64,000 bases of DNA from Mytilus edulis (Eukaryota > Mollusca > Bivalvia > Mytilida > Mytilidae): contig NC_092350.1 in assembly GCF_963676685.1 (NCBI RefSeq), forward strand, positions 45,119,705-45,183,704. The letters run 5' to 3'. The notes under the pieces are model-generated. The model ran no database searches. It saw only the letters and a list, made by a program, of their open reading frames with translations, and was not told where the DNA came from. Position numbers and translations under genes: made by a program. Below are positions 43,591 to 56,860 of the stretch, piece after piece; within the stretch, counting starts at the first letter, position 1, and the number at the start of each line of letters is the position of its first letter.

Positions 43591-46500
43591 GATATGAAAG
43601 CTCCCAGTTCTAGTATGCCCCAATTCAGGGAAGACTTTGCCAAAGCTAAACATATCGTGGTTTTAACAGGAGCTGGAGTCAGTGCTGAAAGTGGTGTGCC
43701 TACGTTTAGAGGAGCTGGTGGATACTGGAGGAAATGGCAAGCACAGGTAAAAATAATTCAATAATATGAGATCTTGAAATTGATAGGGCCTTGGTTGCCA
43801 AGTGGTCTAAGTGGTCCAACTACTGTATGACTAGCTTGTCAATACTTTGATTGTCAGTTGGAACATTTGGCAGGTGTTCTCCACTCTTAATCTTAATTGA
43901 CTAGGATTGTCAGTTTTCCTACGAAAGATAGTGGCTCTCTCCAGACACTCCATCTCCCTCCACCAACTTGCTAAAAAGTCTTTGTTTTGTATAACTTTAA
44001 AAAAAATATGCATTAACCAATATCGTGTTTTTTTTCAAAGCATAATCTTTTGCTCAAAGTACACAAACAATGCAAACAAAAAAATAGAATTGTTGATTAA
44101 TTATGTAAGCAGAGCTAATAATTGTTTTTGTACAACACATGTTGTTCTCATACAAAATGAAAGCATATGAGGGAATCAAGTAATATGACTTTCGGACAAT
44201 GAAAGCATATGAGGGAATCAAGTGATATGACTTTCGGACAATGAAAGATCAGCATTTGTATTTATTGAACACTCAACTGTCAATATTATTATACTTACCC
44301 ACTGTCCTGCAAGACATTTATTGGTAGTCAAGGTTGTAAAAACCGGCGTTTTACGTTTCCGCAAATTGGCATTACTTTTCCGGAGAAAAAAGATGACGTT
44401 TCCGGAAAAAAAAGTTTACGTTTCCGCAAATAAATATCTTACTTTTCCGGAAAAAAAGTAACTATTCCGGAAAAAATAAATTATTGCTTTTCCGCAAATA
44501 ATTGAGGAATACCTGTTGATCGAAAGCAAAGCCATAATATAAAATAAATATTAAGTAAGTCAAAGGTCATCATAACATGCAAGTAAACTTCATCATTTAA
44601 ATCTATGAAAACGTATGTTCAAAAGTCAGCACTAATCAGAAATATCTTGATATGAGTTCATAAGTCAGTTCTGGCAGAATATTTGTAGCCAACACGCCGC
44701 ACAAAGTCCACAGTAGTACATTCACCGTTTACAAGTTTTGTATTTTGTTCAAGAACTTAAGGAAGTCCATCTTCTCCTTTTCACATTTCCAAACGGGTGC
44801 TTTTACAGTTAGAGTTCTCATCTTTATGTAAGATGTTGTTTGCAGTTTCAATAACACATCGATAAAAACCAACAAAAAATGTTGGGATGGCTAGCGTAAA
44901 ACTGCTCGTTCAAGTGGGCATGAAAAGACTCGGCACTATTCGTGTTTTAGTAACAGCAGCATGCATTACACATTCAAAGTCATTATGAACTACCTCGGGC
45001 TGGAGAGTTATTCTTCGGGTAGTGCACACATCAATAAGCTGATCCAACAGTTTCGTGTAACATTCCTCGTAATTAAGTGGAAGTAACGCAAATACAAGAC
45101 GAATGTAGTTACCATTTTTACATCCATGTATCAAATAAACTGAGTTGGTAGAAGAATTTCGGACAGGATTTAAATGTGCCATCTATGAAAATATCAGTCA
45201 TTTCATTACATATACATACCAAGTTGGTGAAACATGAAAGTATAACGATTCCCAAATGATCAATCAAAATCATTGACTTAGAATAAGTTTCAATTTTGTT
45301 AGTGTTCAAATCTAATTGTCTTAATGTCTCGTAAATTTCTAATCTACATTAGGTAATTTTGGAAACTGCTTTCGCCTGTCTCTGTATAAGGACATAGCAA
45401 CATTTTTCAAGTCAATATATATTCAATTATTTATAATTTACCAGGTAAATTTCCGGAAAAGTAATAAATACAAATTGCGGAAACGTATACTTTAAATTTG
45501 CGGAAAAGTAGCATTGGGACTTTGAAAAAATGCAATACGCCTGTAAAAACTCCTCTTGTTTTTGTAATATTGTTATTTATCATTTCTTTTACAGCAATTA
45601 GCAACACCAGAGGCATTTGAAGACAATCCATCATTAGTGTGGGAATTTTACCACTATAGGAGAGAAGTCATGGGTACAAAAGATCCAAACAAGGTATTTG
45701 AATAGGAATAGCAGCATCAGATCCCTTTGCTAGTTTTTGGTTGGTCCCTGTTTATTGTGAAATGGTTCTTGTAGGAAATTGTATCATTACTATGGTAATG
45801 GTGTCATCTTTGGTACAGGTAGTTACAGATTCAATATTGTGTAATCAACTCTGCCTACAGTTTATAGCCTTGACCATTCATTCTCATGATTCTTTCTGTA
45901 GTGTTTGTTTAATTATTTATGTAAGACTTGTTTTTTGTACTGTGTCTTTTGAAATTTTTTATCTGAATATTTTACTAATTTTATTTTTTTCACTGTTGAG
46001 TGTTGAACTAATGTTTTATAAAGTTCTTTTCTTATACTTCCACTTTTTTTCTTCTTTGAAAAAAAGTGTACAATAAAAAAATAATGATAGAATTGATTAA
46101 CCTTAGTAAATCATATTTGTTTGAGCATTCAGTATCTTTGATAAACCTACTACACACTGACAGCATATATATATGAAAAAAATATGAAGACACTGATGAT
46201 ACAGCAATCTAGCTTTTAGAGAAAATAAACACTTATGATTTGAATATTTTATGTGAGCTGTGAAATGAATACTTATTGTTTTTAAGGCTCATATTGCAAT
46301 ATCTGAATGTGAAAAGAGGCTGAAATCACAAGGAAGAAGAGTTGTAGTAATCACACAGAATATTGACGAACTTCACAAGAGAGCTGGGTCGGAAAATATT
46401 CTTGAATTACATGGTAAGTCCTTCATATATAGTTCTCAAAATAAGTTTTTGGTTATGTGAATTGACAAAGAGTCAAAAACAAAATCCTTTTATCTGAAAC

Positions 46501-49500
46501 AAATATCATTTTTTTTGTTTGCATAAAATCATTAAAAAATAATTCAGCATTACTACACTTGTCAAAGATTTTACTCTGTATTTTTTCCAATTATGTCCCC
46601 TTTTCTTTGAACTGTCGATCTACTTCTGAAAGTTATGACTAAAATCAGTCAAACTTATGTTCTGTTTACTCTGTTGATGATACATTTGATTTCAAATGTG
46701 CCGTCAATGATTTTTGTATCATCACAAACCTGATGAAAATGTATTGACTTTATTCTGTGATGTATAGGCTTCAAGTTTACTGAAGTGAATTAATGATCAA
46801 AATATGTCCAGTATCATATGATTAAGGCCATTAAGCTCAATTTTCATCATACACACATCCATTCTTTAAATTTAAGTAATTTTATAAGTAGAATTCATAT
46901 TGAACTCCATTTTTCAAAGCAAGTACACAGACTTGCCGTGTTGTACTTTCTAGGTCAAATACATCAGGAAACATCTATGGGCTCATACATTTAAAACACA
47001 TCAGTTATCAACAAATCAGATACCGGTATACAAGTAGACATTATAACATTATTAAATCACAAATCAGAAATATTCACATATGACATATGATATAAATATT
47101 GGCAGAAAGTATATAATCATTCTTAATCAATATGTTCAAATAGTTCATGGCTTAAGATTAAAAGCTTGCTCATTGGATAACTTGTCTATACACTTTTTAA
47201 AATGTTTTGGTATCCTCATTCTTAATTTTTCCTTAATCAATTTTTTGAAAGCTTGTGTGTCCATTTATGTTCTGTAAAATTATCAGAAAATATAAGAATG
47301 GTTAATTTTCTAACAGGTCTGTTTCTAACTTACACAAATTTAAGGCGAAATTTTTGTGTGAATAACAAAACCAAACAAAATAGTGAAGATATGAAAACAT
47401 AGAAATAAGTTTCCAGTAGTAATAAAGCTTTCAAGGACACGCAAGAAAGTTAGAGGATTCATATATTTGTGAAAAGTTATCACTAAAATTTTGAAATACT
47501 TGCTACTGGATGGATGACACAATTTCGTTGATCTTTTATTACCATGTTGATTTCCGGTTTTTAGGTAGTTTATTTAAGACCAGATGTACTAAATGTGAAG
47601 AAGTTATAGAAAACAGACTCAGTCCTATCTGTCCTGCATTGGCTGATAAAGGGTAAGCAATTAAAAATAGTTACAGCTAACTCCCTAATTCTTGTAGGGT
47701 AAATCATTGGTTAGCTAGCTTGCTTTGTTTGTATAAACATTTACTCAAGCTTTGAAATTAAAATTGACATCTTCAAACAATATGTAAAGGCATAGATAAA
47801 CCTGTATTTTTCAGTACAAGTAAGGATAAGGTATAGTTTTGACATGAAATAACTGCCACTTTATTTGAACTTAAAACAAAGTAGCCATTAATGCTTGAAA
47901 TTGCATAATTTAACATAGAATGCAAAGGGGCTATGAATTAGATGTTTTATACCTGAATGACATTATTGTCTACTGGTTGGGATGCTGCACAGGCATTTTA
48001 CATTTCCCCAAATTGGCATTACTTTTCTGGAGAAAAAAAAGATGACGTTTCCGGAAAATAAAGTTTACGTTTACGCAAATAAATATCTTACTTCTCCGTG
48101 AAAAAAGTAACTATCCCGGAAAAAATAAATTATTACTTTTCCGCAAATAATTAAGGAATACCTGTTAATTGAAAGCGAAGCCATAATGAAAAATATATAT
48201 TTATTAAGTTAAAGGTCATCATAACATGCAAGTAAAATTCATCATTAAAATGTATGAAAACGTATGTTCAAAAGTCAGCAATAATCAGATATATCTTGAT
48301 ATGAGTTCATAAGTCAGTTCTGGCAGAATATTTGTAGCCAACACGTCGTACAAAGTCCACAGTAGTACATTCACCTTTTACAAGTTTTGTATTTTGTTCA
48401 TTTTCATATTTCAAATATTTATAATTTACCAGGTAAATATGCAAAAAAGTAATAAATACAAATTGCAGAAACGTAGTATTGGGACTTTGAAAAATTAGCG
48501 GAAATGCAATAAGCCCATGCTGCACACACACTTGTATTATAAGATACCTCACAGGGTTAGACTAGTTTATTGTAGAACTTGTCATACATTATAAACAGTC
48601 ATTTTAGTTTGGCAATTTTTCTCAGAGTTATAGAACTTTGATCATTCAAAAAATAAACTGTTTGTGAAAGCAACTTTACTGAGTCCATTATCCAGAAATC
48701 TTTGATAGTGAGTGTTTTTCATATATGCAGTTGACTGTACTAGTCATTTGATGATTCTTGCAGGAATAGGGCTCTTCACAGTTAGTTCGGCCATATTGGA
48801 TAGGGGGCAGATTTTTTAAAAAGAGGTGGAAATAGTATGAAAGTATGGGAAATACTATGTGTGTTTCCAAGCAACAGCTCTGTTTTAATGATGTGTTCCC
48901 GTATTATTCACACCATTTGTACCTCCATTATGAAAATCTGCCCCCTATCCAATATGGCCGAACTAACTGTGAAGAGCCCTATTAAAGTACTGTATGAATT
49001 GCCAGGAATTTCAGTGATAAGTACAAAAGTTTCAAACTGTGATGGTAATGTTAACTGCGTTGCTTTTGTAAAATAAATTTTTCAGAGTTGACATTAAAAA
49101 GATGAATCTTCTTAACACATCTCACATTTATCTATTTTAGAGAACCAGACCCCAAGGCAAAAGATGCCAAAATTCCAGTGGACCAATTACCAAAGTATGT
49201 GTATTTAACAAGTTATTCCGATTCAAAACTTTCATTTATTCTGAGTAACTTTATAACAGAAATATCATTTGCCTTAGGTATTTTCGCCACACCCAATCAA
49301 AATTAACTAGAGGCTCTAAAGAGCCTGTGTCGCTCACCTTGTGTTCTATTTATACCTATGCCCGCCATGTTGGTTTGCAAGTGGTGTCATCGGACACAAT
49401 TTTTAAACTAGATACCCTATTGGTGATTGTGGACAAGTTTGGTTAAATTTGGCCCTGTAGTTTCAGAGGAGAAGATTTTTGTAAAAGAAAACAAATGTTT

Positions 49501-52500
49501 ATGAAAAATTGTTAAAAATATGTTGACCTATTAATTAATTTGGTAGATCTTACTTTGCTGAACATTATTGCTGTTTACAGTTTATCTCTATCAATAATAA
49601 TATTCAAGACAATAACCAAAAACAGCAAAATTTCCGTAAAATTACCAATTCAGGGGCAGCAACCTAACAACAGGTTGTCCGATTCATCTGAAAATTTCAG
49701 GGCAGAAAGATCTTGACCTGATAAACAATTGACCTATGTCAGATTTGCTCTAAAGCCCCAGTCCCACTAGACCACGATCGCACCATGCTCACCGCGATCT
49801 AGATTAAATTCACATTGTGGTGAGGTCGCGGTGTGAGTGGCATGAAAATGTTAATTTTCGTTGCTTTCACGATGCTACTACGTCCTCATTACGCTCCTAC
49901 AACGATCCCGCTATGATCATACCACGTTCTCATCACGCTTATTCTGCGACCTCACTTTGCTTCTCAAGGATCTTTCTAAGCTCTTCACGTTCTCACTAAG
50001 ATCATACCACGAGTTATCCGATTGCAACACGATCTTACCATGCTTCTACTGTGATTATAGCAAGTTCTTACCATGCTTCTACTTCGATTATAGCAGGTTC
50101 TTACCACGATTATAATAAGTTCATACCTCAATCTTAGGGACGACATCAAAAGATCAATGTAGGTTAAAACAATCTTAAATCAAATAGTTTGCGGGGAGGG
50201 GGGGTAAACTGTTGCAAGTTTCGTTTATTCAACTTTGATTTTTACATAATTATATCCTTATTGGTCAATCAATTTTTTCCCAAATTAAGTTAAGAGGGGT
50301 GGGGTTTAGGCAGTGGGGGTAGGAGGGGGGGGAGGTGTCAGTGAAAAAAAATCTATGTGAGTTAAGTTTTGTATCTTTCATTGAACTTTTGATGTCGTCC
50401 CTTACTATGTTCTCAGCAATAACGTCATCATCGTGTTCCATATCAATATAGTTCCTTTTTTTCTATTTATGATTAAAACGTATATTTTTCAGAAACAATA
50501 CTGTCATGCCATTGAAATCTACTAGAACATGACGATGTTTTAGTAAACGATAGCAGAGATGACACAGCTGGTTATTGTTAAAAATGAATAGATATTCAAA
50601 TGTATTGCTAATATTACTGTATGTGTCGTATTTGTTGTAATTCTTGAAAATAAAAAATAAAATATGTTGGTTATGATGATTATGCATTGTTTTATGCTGA
50701 TACAATGATAAGTCATGTAAAATTAGCCAGTCAGATGATAACTATAGTTCTGCTTACAGCACACTTGCATAAGAAGAAGAATAAGAATTTAGGATAAATC
50801 AATAGACAACTTTCCAGTTCGATGCATTTCCGTCAAAAACTCTGGTTTTAGTGAATGTCATTTGTGCGTTTAGGGGCGTCGTCACTTCCATTCCAATGTT
50901 GAGCGAGTGGTTGGAAAACTATAATTCTATATTGTATGAATTATATGACAAATTGAATTCTCAAAATTGACAATCAGCATTGATGTCATTAGGGAATTGT
51001 CATTAAGTTACTACAGAACAACCATTATTTCTAGTTTATCCTGCACAATGACGATCACCAAGACGCTTGATGAACGTAAATAGTGCAGGGATACAGGTGA
51101 CCCCCTCTATCTGGTAAATGACGTCATAATGGCGCATATAATTGACGATTTTTTTCCGGTGACGGATGAACTCGAAAGTGGTCTACTTGTCTCTATTCAT
51201 TGAAAAAGAAATGCAATAATTTTGTTACTTTTTTAATTACATGTAATTTTAAGAAAATAAAGTTGCTTTCTTGTAATCTTTTTGTTTTCACATTTTTACA
51301 GCCTTATCAGTTAACTCTTTAGATGCTTAGATGGGTGTTAAAATTACAGTCTATCTTAAACCGTTATAGTTAATTTTTTTACAAATACAGGTGTAAAAAA
51401 GCTGGTTGTGGAGGACTTTTGAGGCCCCATGTTGTATGGTTTGGTGAAAGTTTAGACCCAGCAGTAATGGATTCAGCTGAGAATGAGCTAGACCATTGTG
51501 ATCTGTGTCTAGTGGTAAGAATGATTTTTAGATTTTCTTCAGTAAATGATACGGTTGGTTATATAAGAAGTTGACCGGTCCTTTGATCGATGTACTAATT
51601 AGATCATAAAATTATCATGAGTGACTTGCAGCTCTTATATTTTTTTACACAAATCAATAAGGATAAAATACCTGACTAAGTACCTTACACTCTTATATTA
51701 TTTAAAATTATTTCATTCTGTAACCAATTAACTAATTTACATCTGACAGCCAGTGAACAATGGCCTTTTGCATTTATGTTGTAAATCAGCATCAACTATT
51801 ATGCAGAAAAATTGGTACTGATTATGTTATTGAAAGAAATTACTGTACGCAAGCATAAATTTATACAGAATTTGATTTCTTTAATTTTCCACTTACCCGC
51901 CCAAAATAAGTGAAAAAAAACACCCCATGCAAATAACCCTGCTATATGGTTAATAAAATAAACACCTTTTTCTTTAATCCGGTTTAATGGTAGAATGAAT
52001 ATATACATAATCAGTATATTGCAAACATTTGTTTTCATTATCTACTACATATATATAGAGATATGAAAGCATCTTATCAGTATTATTGCAATTTTATTTT
52101 TATTATCTAATATATATTAAATGTATATATAGAAATGAAAGCTTTATATTGTAAAATTTGGAAAAAATAGGGACAAAAATGTTTACCTCAGACTTTATAG
52201 TTAAAACATTTTATTGTTAAAGGTTGGAACCTCTTCTGTTGTGTATCCAGCAGCAATGTTTGCACCCAAGGTAGCTTCTCGAGGAGTACCAGTAGCCGAG
52301 TTTAATCCAGAAAAAACTGATGTCACAAATTCATTAGGGTAAGAATTCGTTATAACTTCAATCTAATTAAAACAACAGGTTTGCAATAAGAAGGTGTGGC
52401 TTTAGGGCCAATGAGACAACTCTCCATCCAATTCACAATGTATCAAAAGTTAACAAAAATCTTCTTTTATTTCAGATATAAGTGCAAATATGTTTAAATG

Positions 52501-53071
52501 TCATATAGACACAATGAGACATTTATGAATTTAATAATTTTTTTGGTAGTATAAGTTTAAAATAAGACATTGTTCTTGTTTATCATTATTTGACAAAAAA
52601 AGAGCAAATTCATAATGACAAATTAATTTGATTTATATTGCAATTACTTTGCGGCTTTGCTTTTGTGCTACTCTTTTGGTAATTGTTCTAATACTGTTGT
52701 TATTTTTTCCTCTTTTAAGTCCATAAGAATTTATGTTCCACAGCTATATTTGTGCTAGATTCACTGAAAGATATATGAATATACATATATATTAATAAAA
52801 ACTATAACACAAATTCTCATACGTTTCGGCCATTACGACCTTCTTCATTGGAATAAATAACAACATTGAAACAACAGTTACATCGCTTGGATACATTATG
52901 TTGTAATGGCCGAAACATAGGGGAATTCGTGTTATAGTTTTTATTATATTATCATTCAGAGACTTTATATATAAATATATATAATGTTTACTTTTCAGAT
53001 ATCATTTCCATGGACCGGCCGGCTCATTTCTTCCAGAAGCATTAGCTAGACACCCATCAGAACCTGAATAA
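43591..53071 (+). CDS. SIRT5: Sirtuin 5, copy 1 (NAD-dependent protein lysine deacylase), 5' exon missing
   Basis: Eight coding exons: 43591-43746, 45595-45693, 46287-46413, 47565-47652, 49141-49194, 51391-51514, 52223-52338 and 52999-53071. All introns are GT-AG and phases agree. They give 278 residues that align without gaps to human SIRT5 from its residue 32. SIRT5 removes succinyl, malonyl and glutaryl groups from lysines, mainly in mitochondria. Visible are the NAD motif GAGVSAESG (27-35), the acyl-pocket Tyr71 and Arg74 (human Tyr102, Arg105) in [15 protein letters not shown] (108-115), catalytic His127, zinc ligands Cys135/Cys138 and Cys176/Cys181, and HVVWFGE. The first exon starts in phase 0 after a good splice acceptor. 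Met2 could start translation, but an upstream exon with the targeting peptide is likely; I could not find it. A candidate poly(A) signal is at 54036-54041. Confidence 0.96.
43788..44005 (+). repeat. tRNA-derived SINE (MetaSINE/RUDI-like) in SIRT5-1 intron 1
   Basis: The head has a box A-like 'tgccaagtggtctaagtggt'. The body has 'cttaattgactaggattgtc' and 'cactccatctccctccacca', the conserved core of mollusc SINEs as I recall it. Box B is degraded. Confidence 0.6.
44157..44243 (+). repeat. Tandem duplication, 42-bp unit, two copies
   Basis: The unit 'gaaagcatatgagggaatca...' starts at 44159 and 44201 and differs by one base (taat/tgat). Confidence 0.8.
44344..45541 (-). mobile_element. Degenerate Mutator-like (MULE) element, copy A, 9-bp duplication
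   Basis: A 1198-bp element with imperfect inverted ends rich in tttccgg/ttccgcaaat motifs. TGTAAAAAC lies on both sides (44335-44343 and 45542-45550); 9-10 bp duplications are characteristic of MULEs. On the minus strand two broken frames (45118-45309, then 44910-45182) match the MULE transposase core: [14 protein letters not shown], then [18 protein letters not shown] and VVHNDFE. A frameshift between them, and truncation at both sides, make it inactive. Confidence 0.8.
47992..48516 (-). mobile_element. Mutator-like (MULE) deletion derivative, copy B, 10-bp duplication
   Basis: This 525-bp relative of 44344-45541 has the same end motifs (ggcattacttttc, gatgacgtttccgg) but lacks the transposase region. 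ATGCTGCACA lies at 47982-47991 and 48517-48526. It is in SIRT5-1 intron 4. Confidence 0.75.
48769..48979. mobile_element. MITE with perfect 47-bp inverted ends, TA duplication
   Basis: Ends start gggctcttcacagttagttc and match exactly over 47 bp. TA lies at 48767-48768 and 48980-48981. It is 211 bp. This fits a Tc1/mariner-type deletion derivative. Confidence 0.8.
49300..49752 (-). repeat. Repeat family C, truncated copy in SIRT5-1 intron 5
   Basis: It begins with the same hairpin end as 38748-41841 read from the other strand (actagaggctctaaagagcc, then gtgtcgctcacc). It runs through 'tttcagaggagaagattttt' and 'caacctaacaacaggttgtc', and stops near 49752. Confidence 0.7.
49753..50500. repeat. 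GC-rich degenerate repeat with nested MITE
   Basis: After 'gccccagtcccactagacca' comes an array of short degenerate motifs (ttaccatgcttctac, cgattatagcaggttc, cacgatctt) to about 50136. It resumes after the nested MITE at 50402. Open frames here are chance products of the array. Confidence 0.5.
50137..50401. mobile_element. MITE with TTA duplication (PIF/Harbinger-type)
   Basis: Inverted ends gggacgacatcaaaag and their complement, with TTA at 50134-50136 and 50402-50404. It is 265 bp with G-rich tracts. Confidence 0.8.
52795..52944. mobile_element. MITE with TA duplication in SIRT5-1 intron 7
   Basis: Inverted ends of about 42 bp with mismatches start ataaaaactataacacaaat. 'cggccattac' and 'gtaatggccg' pair internally. 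TA lies at 52793-52794 and 52945-52946. It is 150 bp. Confidence 0.7.
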
Positions 53072-54780
53072 ATAACGCTTTATAAAAGGCCATCATCTGT
53101 GATATATACATTATAATATACAAGTATCTGTATTGAGTTCAAGATTCTTCATTATTAATTGTTACTTTACATTTCAAAGTTGCACTCATCATCTGAAAGT
53201 GTATATGTAATACTTTTTTCTTTTGAACAAAAAAAGGAGATTAATTGTTTGTTTAATACATGTAGTACATTGTATATATGCATTTCAATTAATTTGACAA
53301 ATATAACAGTATATATGATATTTGTTTAAGAAATTTATGTTTTTGGGAGATATTAAATGGATATTTGGTATATTATTTTATCATGACAAGTTACTGATCA
53401 AGTTATTAATTATTAAGCAATTGTTTCAGTCTGATAATTCTCTGCAGAGTTATGGTATTAAATTGGAATTTGAAAATTCACTTAAATATTCAGTTTTCTG
53501 CATTTTTTTTGGTCATGCTTGAATAACTTGATTTAATAATTGGTACGCTGCTTTATCATGACAAGTTACTGTAACAGATCAATTTTGAATTTCGTTCAAG
53601 TCCAAATGATTTGAGTTATGGTCCTTGGACTTAGCAAATTCACTCAAATAATCAGTTTTCCACACCTTCATGGTTGAGGATATTGATTTGATATTTGTTA
53701 AAAAGTTTACATCATTTCAAGTTATAGGTCTAGTTAGCGTTTTGTTCCAGTACACTTAATTTTAACCGGTATTAAAGGGACTATGTTTTGCCTTGTGATA
53801 CTCTCAGAATGCTTGATCTTTGTTATAATTTGGAATTTTGATTTTTTCAACTCAGTTGAAACTTATTTTACAACTATTGTTTTTCATATGTGCATTTTGT
53901 TTACAATTGTTGTGGAAGTAATTTAGTGAGTACAGTCTTGGTAACATTTGTTAGTCACATTTATTGCAACCCAGACACTTTTGAAAGATCTGAACTTATT
54001 TTTTTTCCTTTCTGTGAAGGGATAAGTTAACATACAATAAAACATTATATATTTTTCTATACTTATATATTATATGACAGTTATTTTATCCTTAATTTAC
54101 TGTCGGTATTGTTTTTAGTTGCATTTACATTTGAAAATAAAAATCATAAAATAAATAGATATGTAGTAAACTATGATTTGGTGATATTACACCATTACAG
54201 CATATGCATAAACAAAAAAGATCATTGTGACCACTGACCAGGATTTTCCAAATTGTTACCTGGTAAAAATAATAATTCCAAACACTAACTTCACTAGATT
54301 TTTTTTTGGAGGAGGGTGGGGGAATTTGGCAGGTTGTGACTGAATGAGATAGTTTGACGCAAGACAACTTAGGTGGGATATCATCCATGAGGGAAATTTG
54401 CATGCAACGTCATGAAAAAACAATATGTTTAAGTGCAAAAATACAAAACTGCAAGGAAGATTTAGAATGGATAGTCCAGTATCAAATTGCAAAATCAAAA
54501 GCTTATACACATCAAACATATGGAAAAGATATTCCTGACTTGGTACATGAATTTCCTTGTGTAGAAAATATTGGATTAAACCTGGTTTTATATAGTTCAC
54601 TTGAATTTTAACTTGTATATGACAGTTACATATAATTCCATTATATTGGACAAAAATGTGTGAACAAAACAAACAGAAGTAATAGGAAAAAATGTTAAAA
54701 TATGCATAAAGCAGTCATCATTGTGTTATACCGTAATCTTCATCACTTTAATTTAACAAAATGTCAACAAAATTGAAAAC
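53072..54780. other. SIRT5-1 3' flank and spacer
   Basis: The start is probably the 3' untranslated region of SIRT5 copy 1. AATAAA at 54036-54041 is a candidate end. No other exon was seen. Confidence 0.45.
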
Positions 54781-54785
54781 AAACT

Positions 54786-56860
54786 GTTCAGAGAACAATT
54801 GAAGGTCTTTCCACATCAAAGAAATTTTGAAAAGAAGCTAGTTTCTCAAACTGATGCTTTAAATAAATGGTTTTGATATGCTTGAAAGTGAACTAAAGGA
54901 GATCATATGCTACTAGTACTTCCAGTTAAGGAAATGTTACTTCCGATCTCATATGATAACTTATTGCACTCTCATTCCAAAAATATATAGTTTCTATATA
55001 CTTTTATTTGTACAACAGGAGATAATTGGCCACTTCCGGTTTATCGAAAGTTGTTTCTTGTCTTTAGTGATAAGTTTATGTATCTATATTACAAGATGTA
55101 TGGATTCCAAGTACTTTTACATGAAAAAAGTGCAAAAAATATGTACTTTCGGTTTTCTCAATGTCACTTCCGGTTGTCATTTTTCAAGGTCATATGTCAC
55201 CAAACTTTTTGTTAAAGGTCATATGGCTTTATAATGAACCAAGTTGAAGTTGTATTCTAATAACCTTATAATCAGACATTCCAGGGGCATTAACTCCTGT
55301 AAGATGTAATTAGATGGTATCAGACCAAATGTAACATATCTTTATTAGCATATAGCAATCATTTTGCACTTGTTGTGTTATACATATCTTTTAAAGTGCT
55401 GGAGAAAATAGAAAAACATGGAAAAGTCAAAATTTAGAACTTGACCTTGACCTTTGACCTTGACCTTATTTTTTAAGTAAGGACCAAGGGATCTCAAATG
55501 AAAATATTCCAGGGCTATACGGTTAACGGTTTATTAGTTCTTACACAATGTGACATACCAACAAATTTATATCGGAAAGCTAGATAACTCCTATAAAATT
55601 TCATCGAATCGCTTTGATCCAAAAGAAGCAATAATTCCTGAGGATGTAACGAATAATTTGTAAAAGAAATTTGGTAGAAATCTTTTTTTGTTACGAAGAA
55701 GATGCACACAACAGTGAATAGGGAGATAACTCTTACAAAGAAAATGGTTAGGCTTAGCAAGGTGAAATTTAAAAGCGAATAACCTATACGATACAATATG
55801 AGAAATATCTAAGCGATGTATTGCGAGACAAACATTTATCGCAAGAACTAAATGTGGCGAAAAAAATGATAAATAATAATTAAAAACCAATTGTTCAGAG
55901 AACAATTGAAGGTCTTTCCACCAGTTAATATCTATTTTGATATTAAAATATAAAAAATCAGTCTAAAATGTCAGTTCATATGGCTTTATGATGTATAGAT
56001 ATGAATTTAAAGCAAAGGTCAAAATCTAGAACGTCAAATTAACCTATGACCTTGACCTCAATTTCAAGGTCACAAACTGAGGATTTCAAATCAAAAGACC
56101 CTAGTCTCTAATATGTATGGTTAATAAGTTATATCACTTTAAACATAATTTAAGATATGATAGGGGCTAAAACTCCCATTCATTGTTTACGCACCCTTTC
56201 AACTAAAATTATTTAGTTACCACATGTCGCAACTAACAATTTATACAAAATAATTTGTCGATATCTTATAAGGTTAATGAAAATGAGTGAAAATAAGACA
56301 AATTCAAAAATTAGAATATGACCTTGACCTTTGACCTTGACCTAATTTTCATTTTTTTGGACCAAGGACCTCAAATCAAAAGATCCTAGGTCTCTATTAC
56401 TTATGGTGTTCCAGTTTAAAATACATTTCAAAATTTCAAATACAAAAAGGGAAATAACTCTCATATGGAGCGTTCATATTGCTTCGATCGAAATTGGACA
56501 AATCATGCGAAGGATATAACGAGCAATTTTATAAAATAAATTTGTCGTAATCTTTTACGGTTGCGAAGGAGTTGTGATCACAAGGAAAACAGTGTTTGGG
56601 GAGATAACTCCTACAAAGAAAAGTATTCGGTTACGCAGGGTAAATTTCAAAAGCGCATAAACTGTTCGATATCATATACCAAATATCTAAGCGACATATT
56701 GCGAAACAAATGTTTATCGCAAGAAAAAAATTTGGCGGAAGAAAAAAAAAAATAATCAGAAGAAAAACAATAGGTCTTTCCACAGAAAAGTGGAAAGACC
56801 TAATAATAATCAGAACAAATACGATAGGTCTTTCCACAGGAAAGTGGAAAGACCTAATTA
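54786..56860 (+). repeat. Diverged tandem repeat block with hairpin ends, possibly Helitron-like
   Basis: The blocks 'tgttcagagaacaattgaag' then 'gtctttccac' occur at about 54786 and 55888. Units around 55400-55890 and 56000-56750 share 'gaccttgacctttgacctt', 'ggaccaagg' and 'ctaagcga'. The right end has two perfect 12-bp-stem hairpins (aggtctttccac / gtggaaagacct) at 56772-56801 and 56826-56855, each followed by TAAT, so each reads CTAA-T. Confidence 0.55.

Noticed and set aside
49817-50115. Two overlapping plus-strand ORFs rich in Ser, Arg and His
   Set aside because: They translate a degenerate short-motif array; composition, not coding, keeps the frame open.
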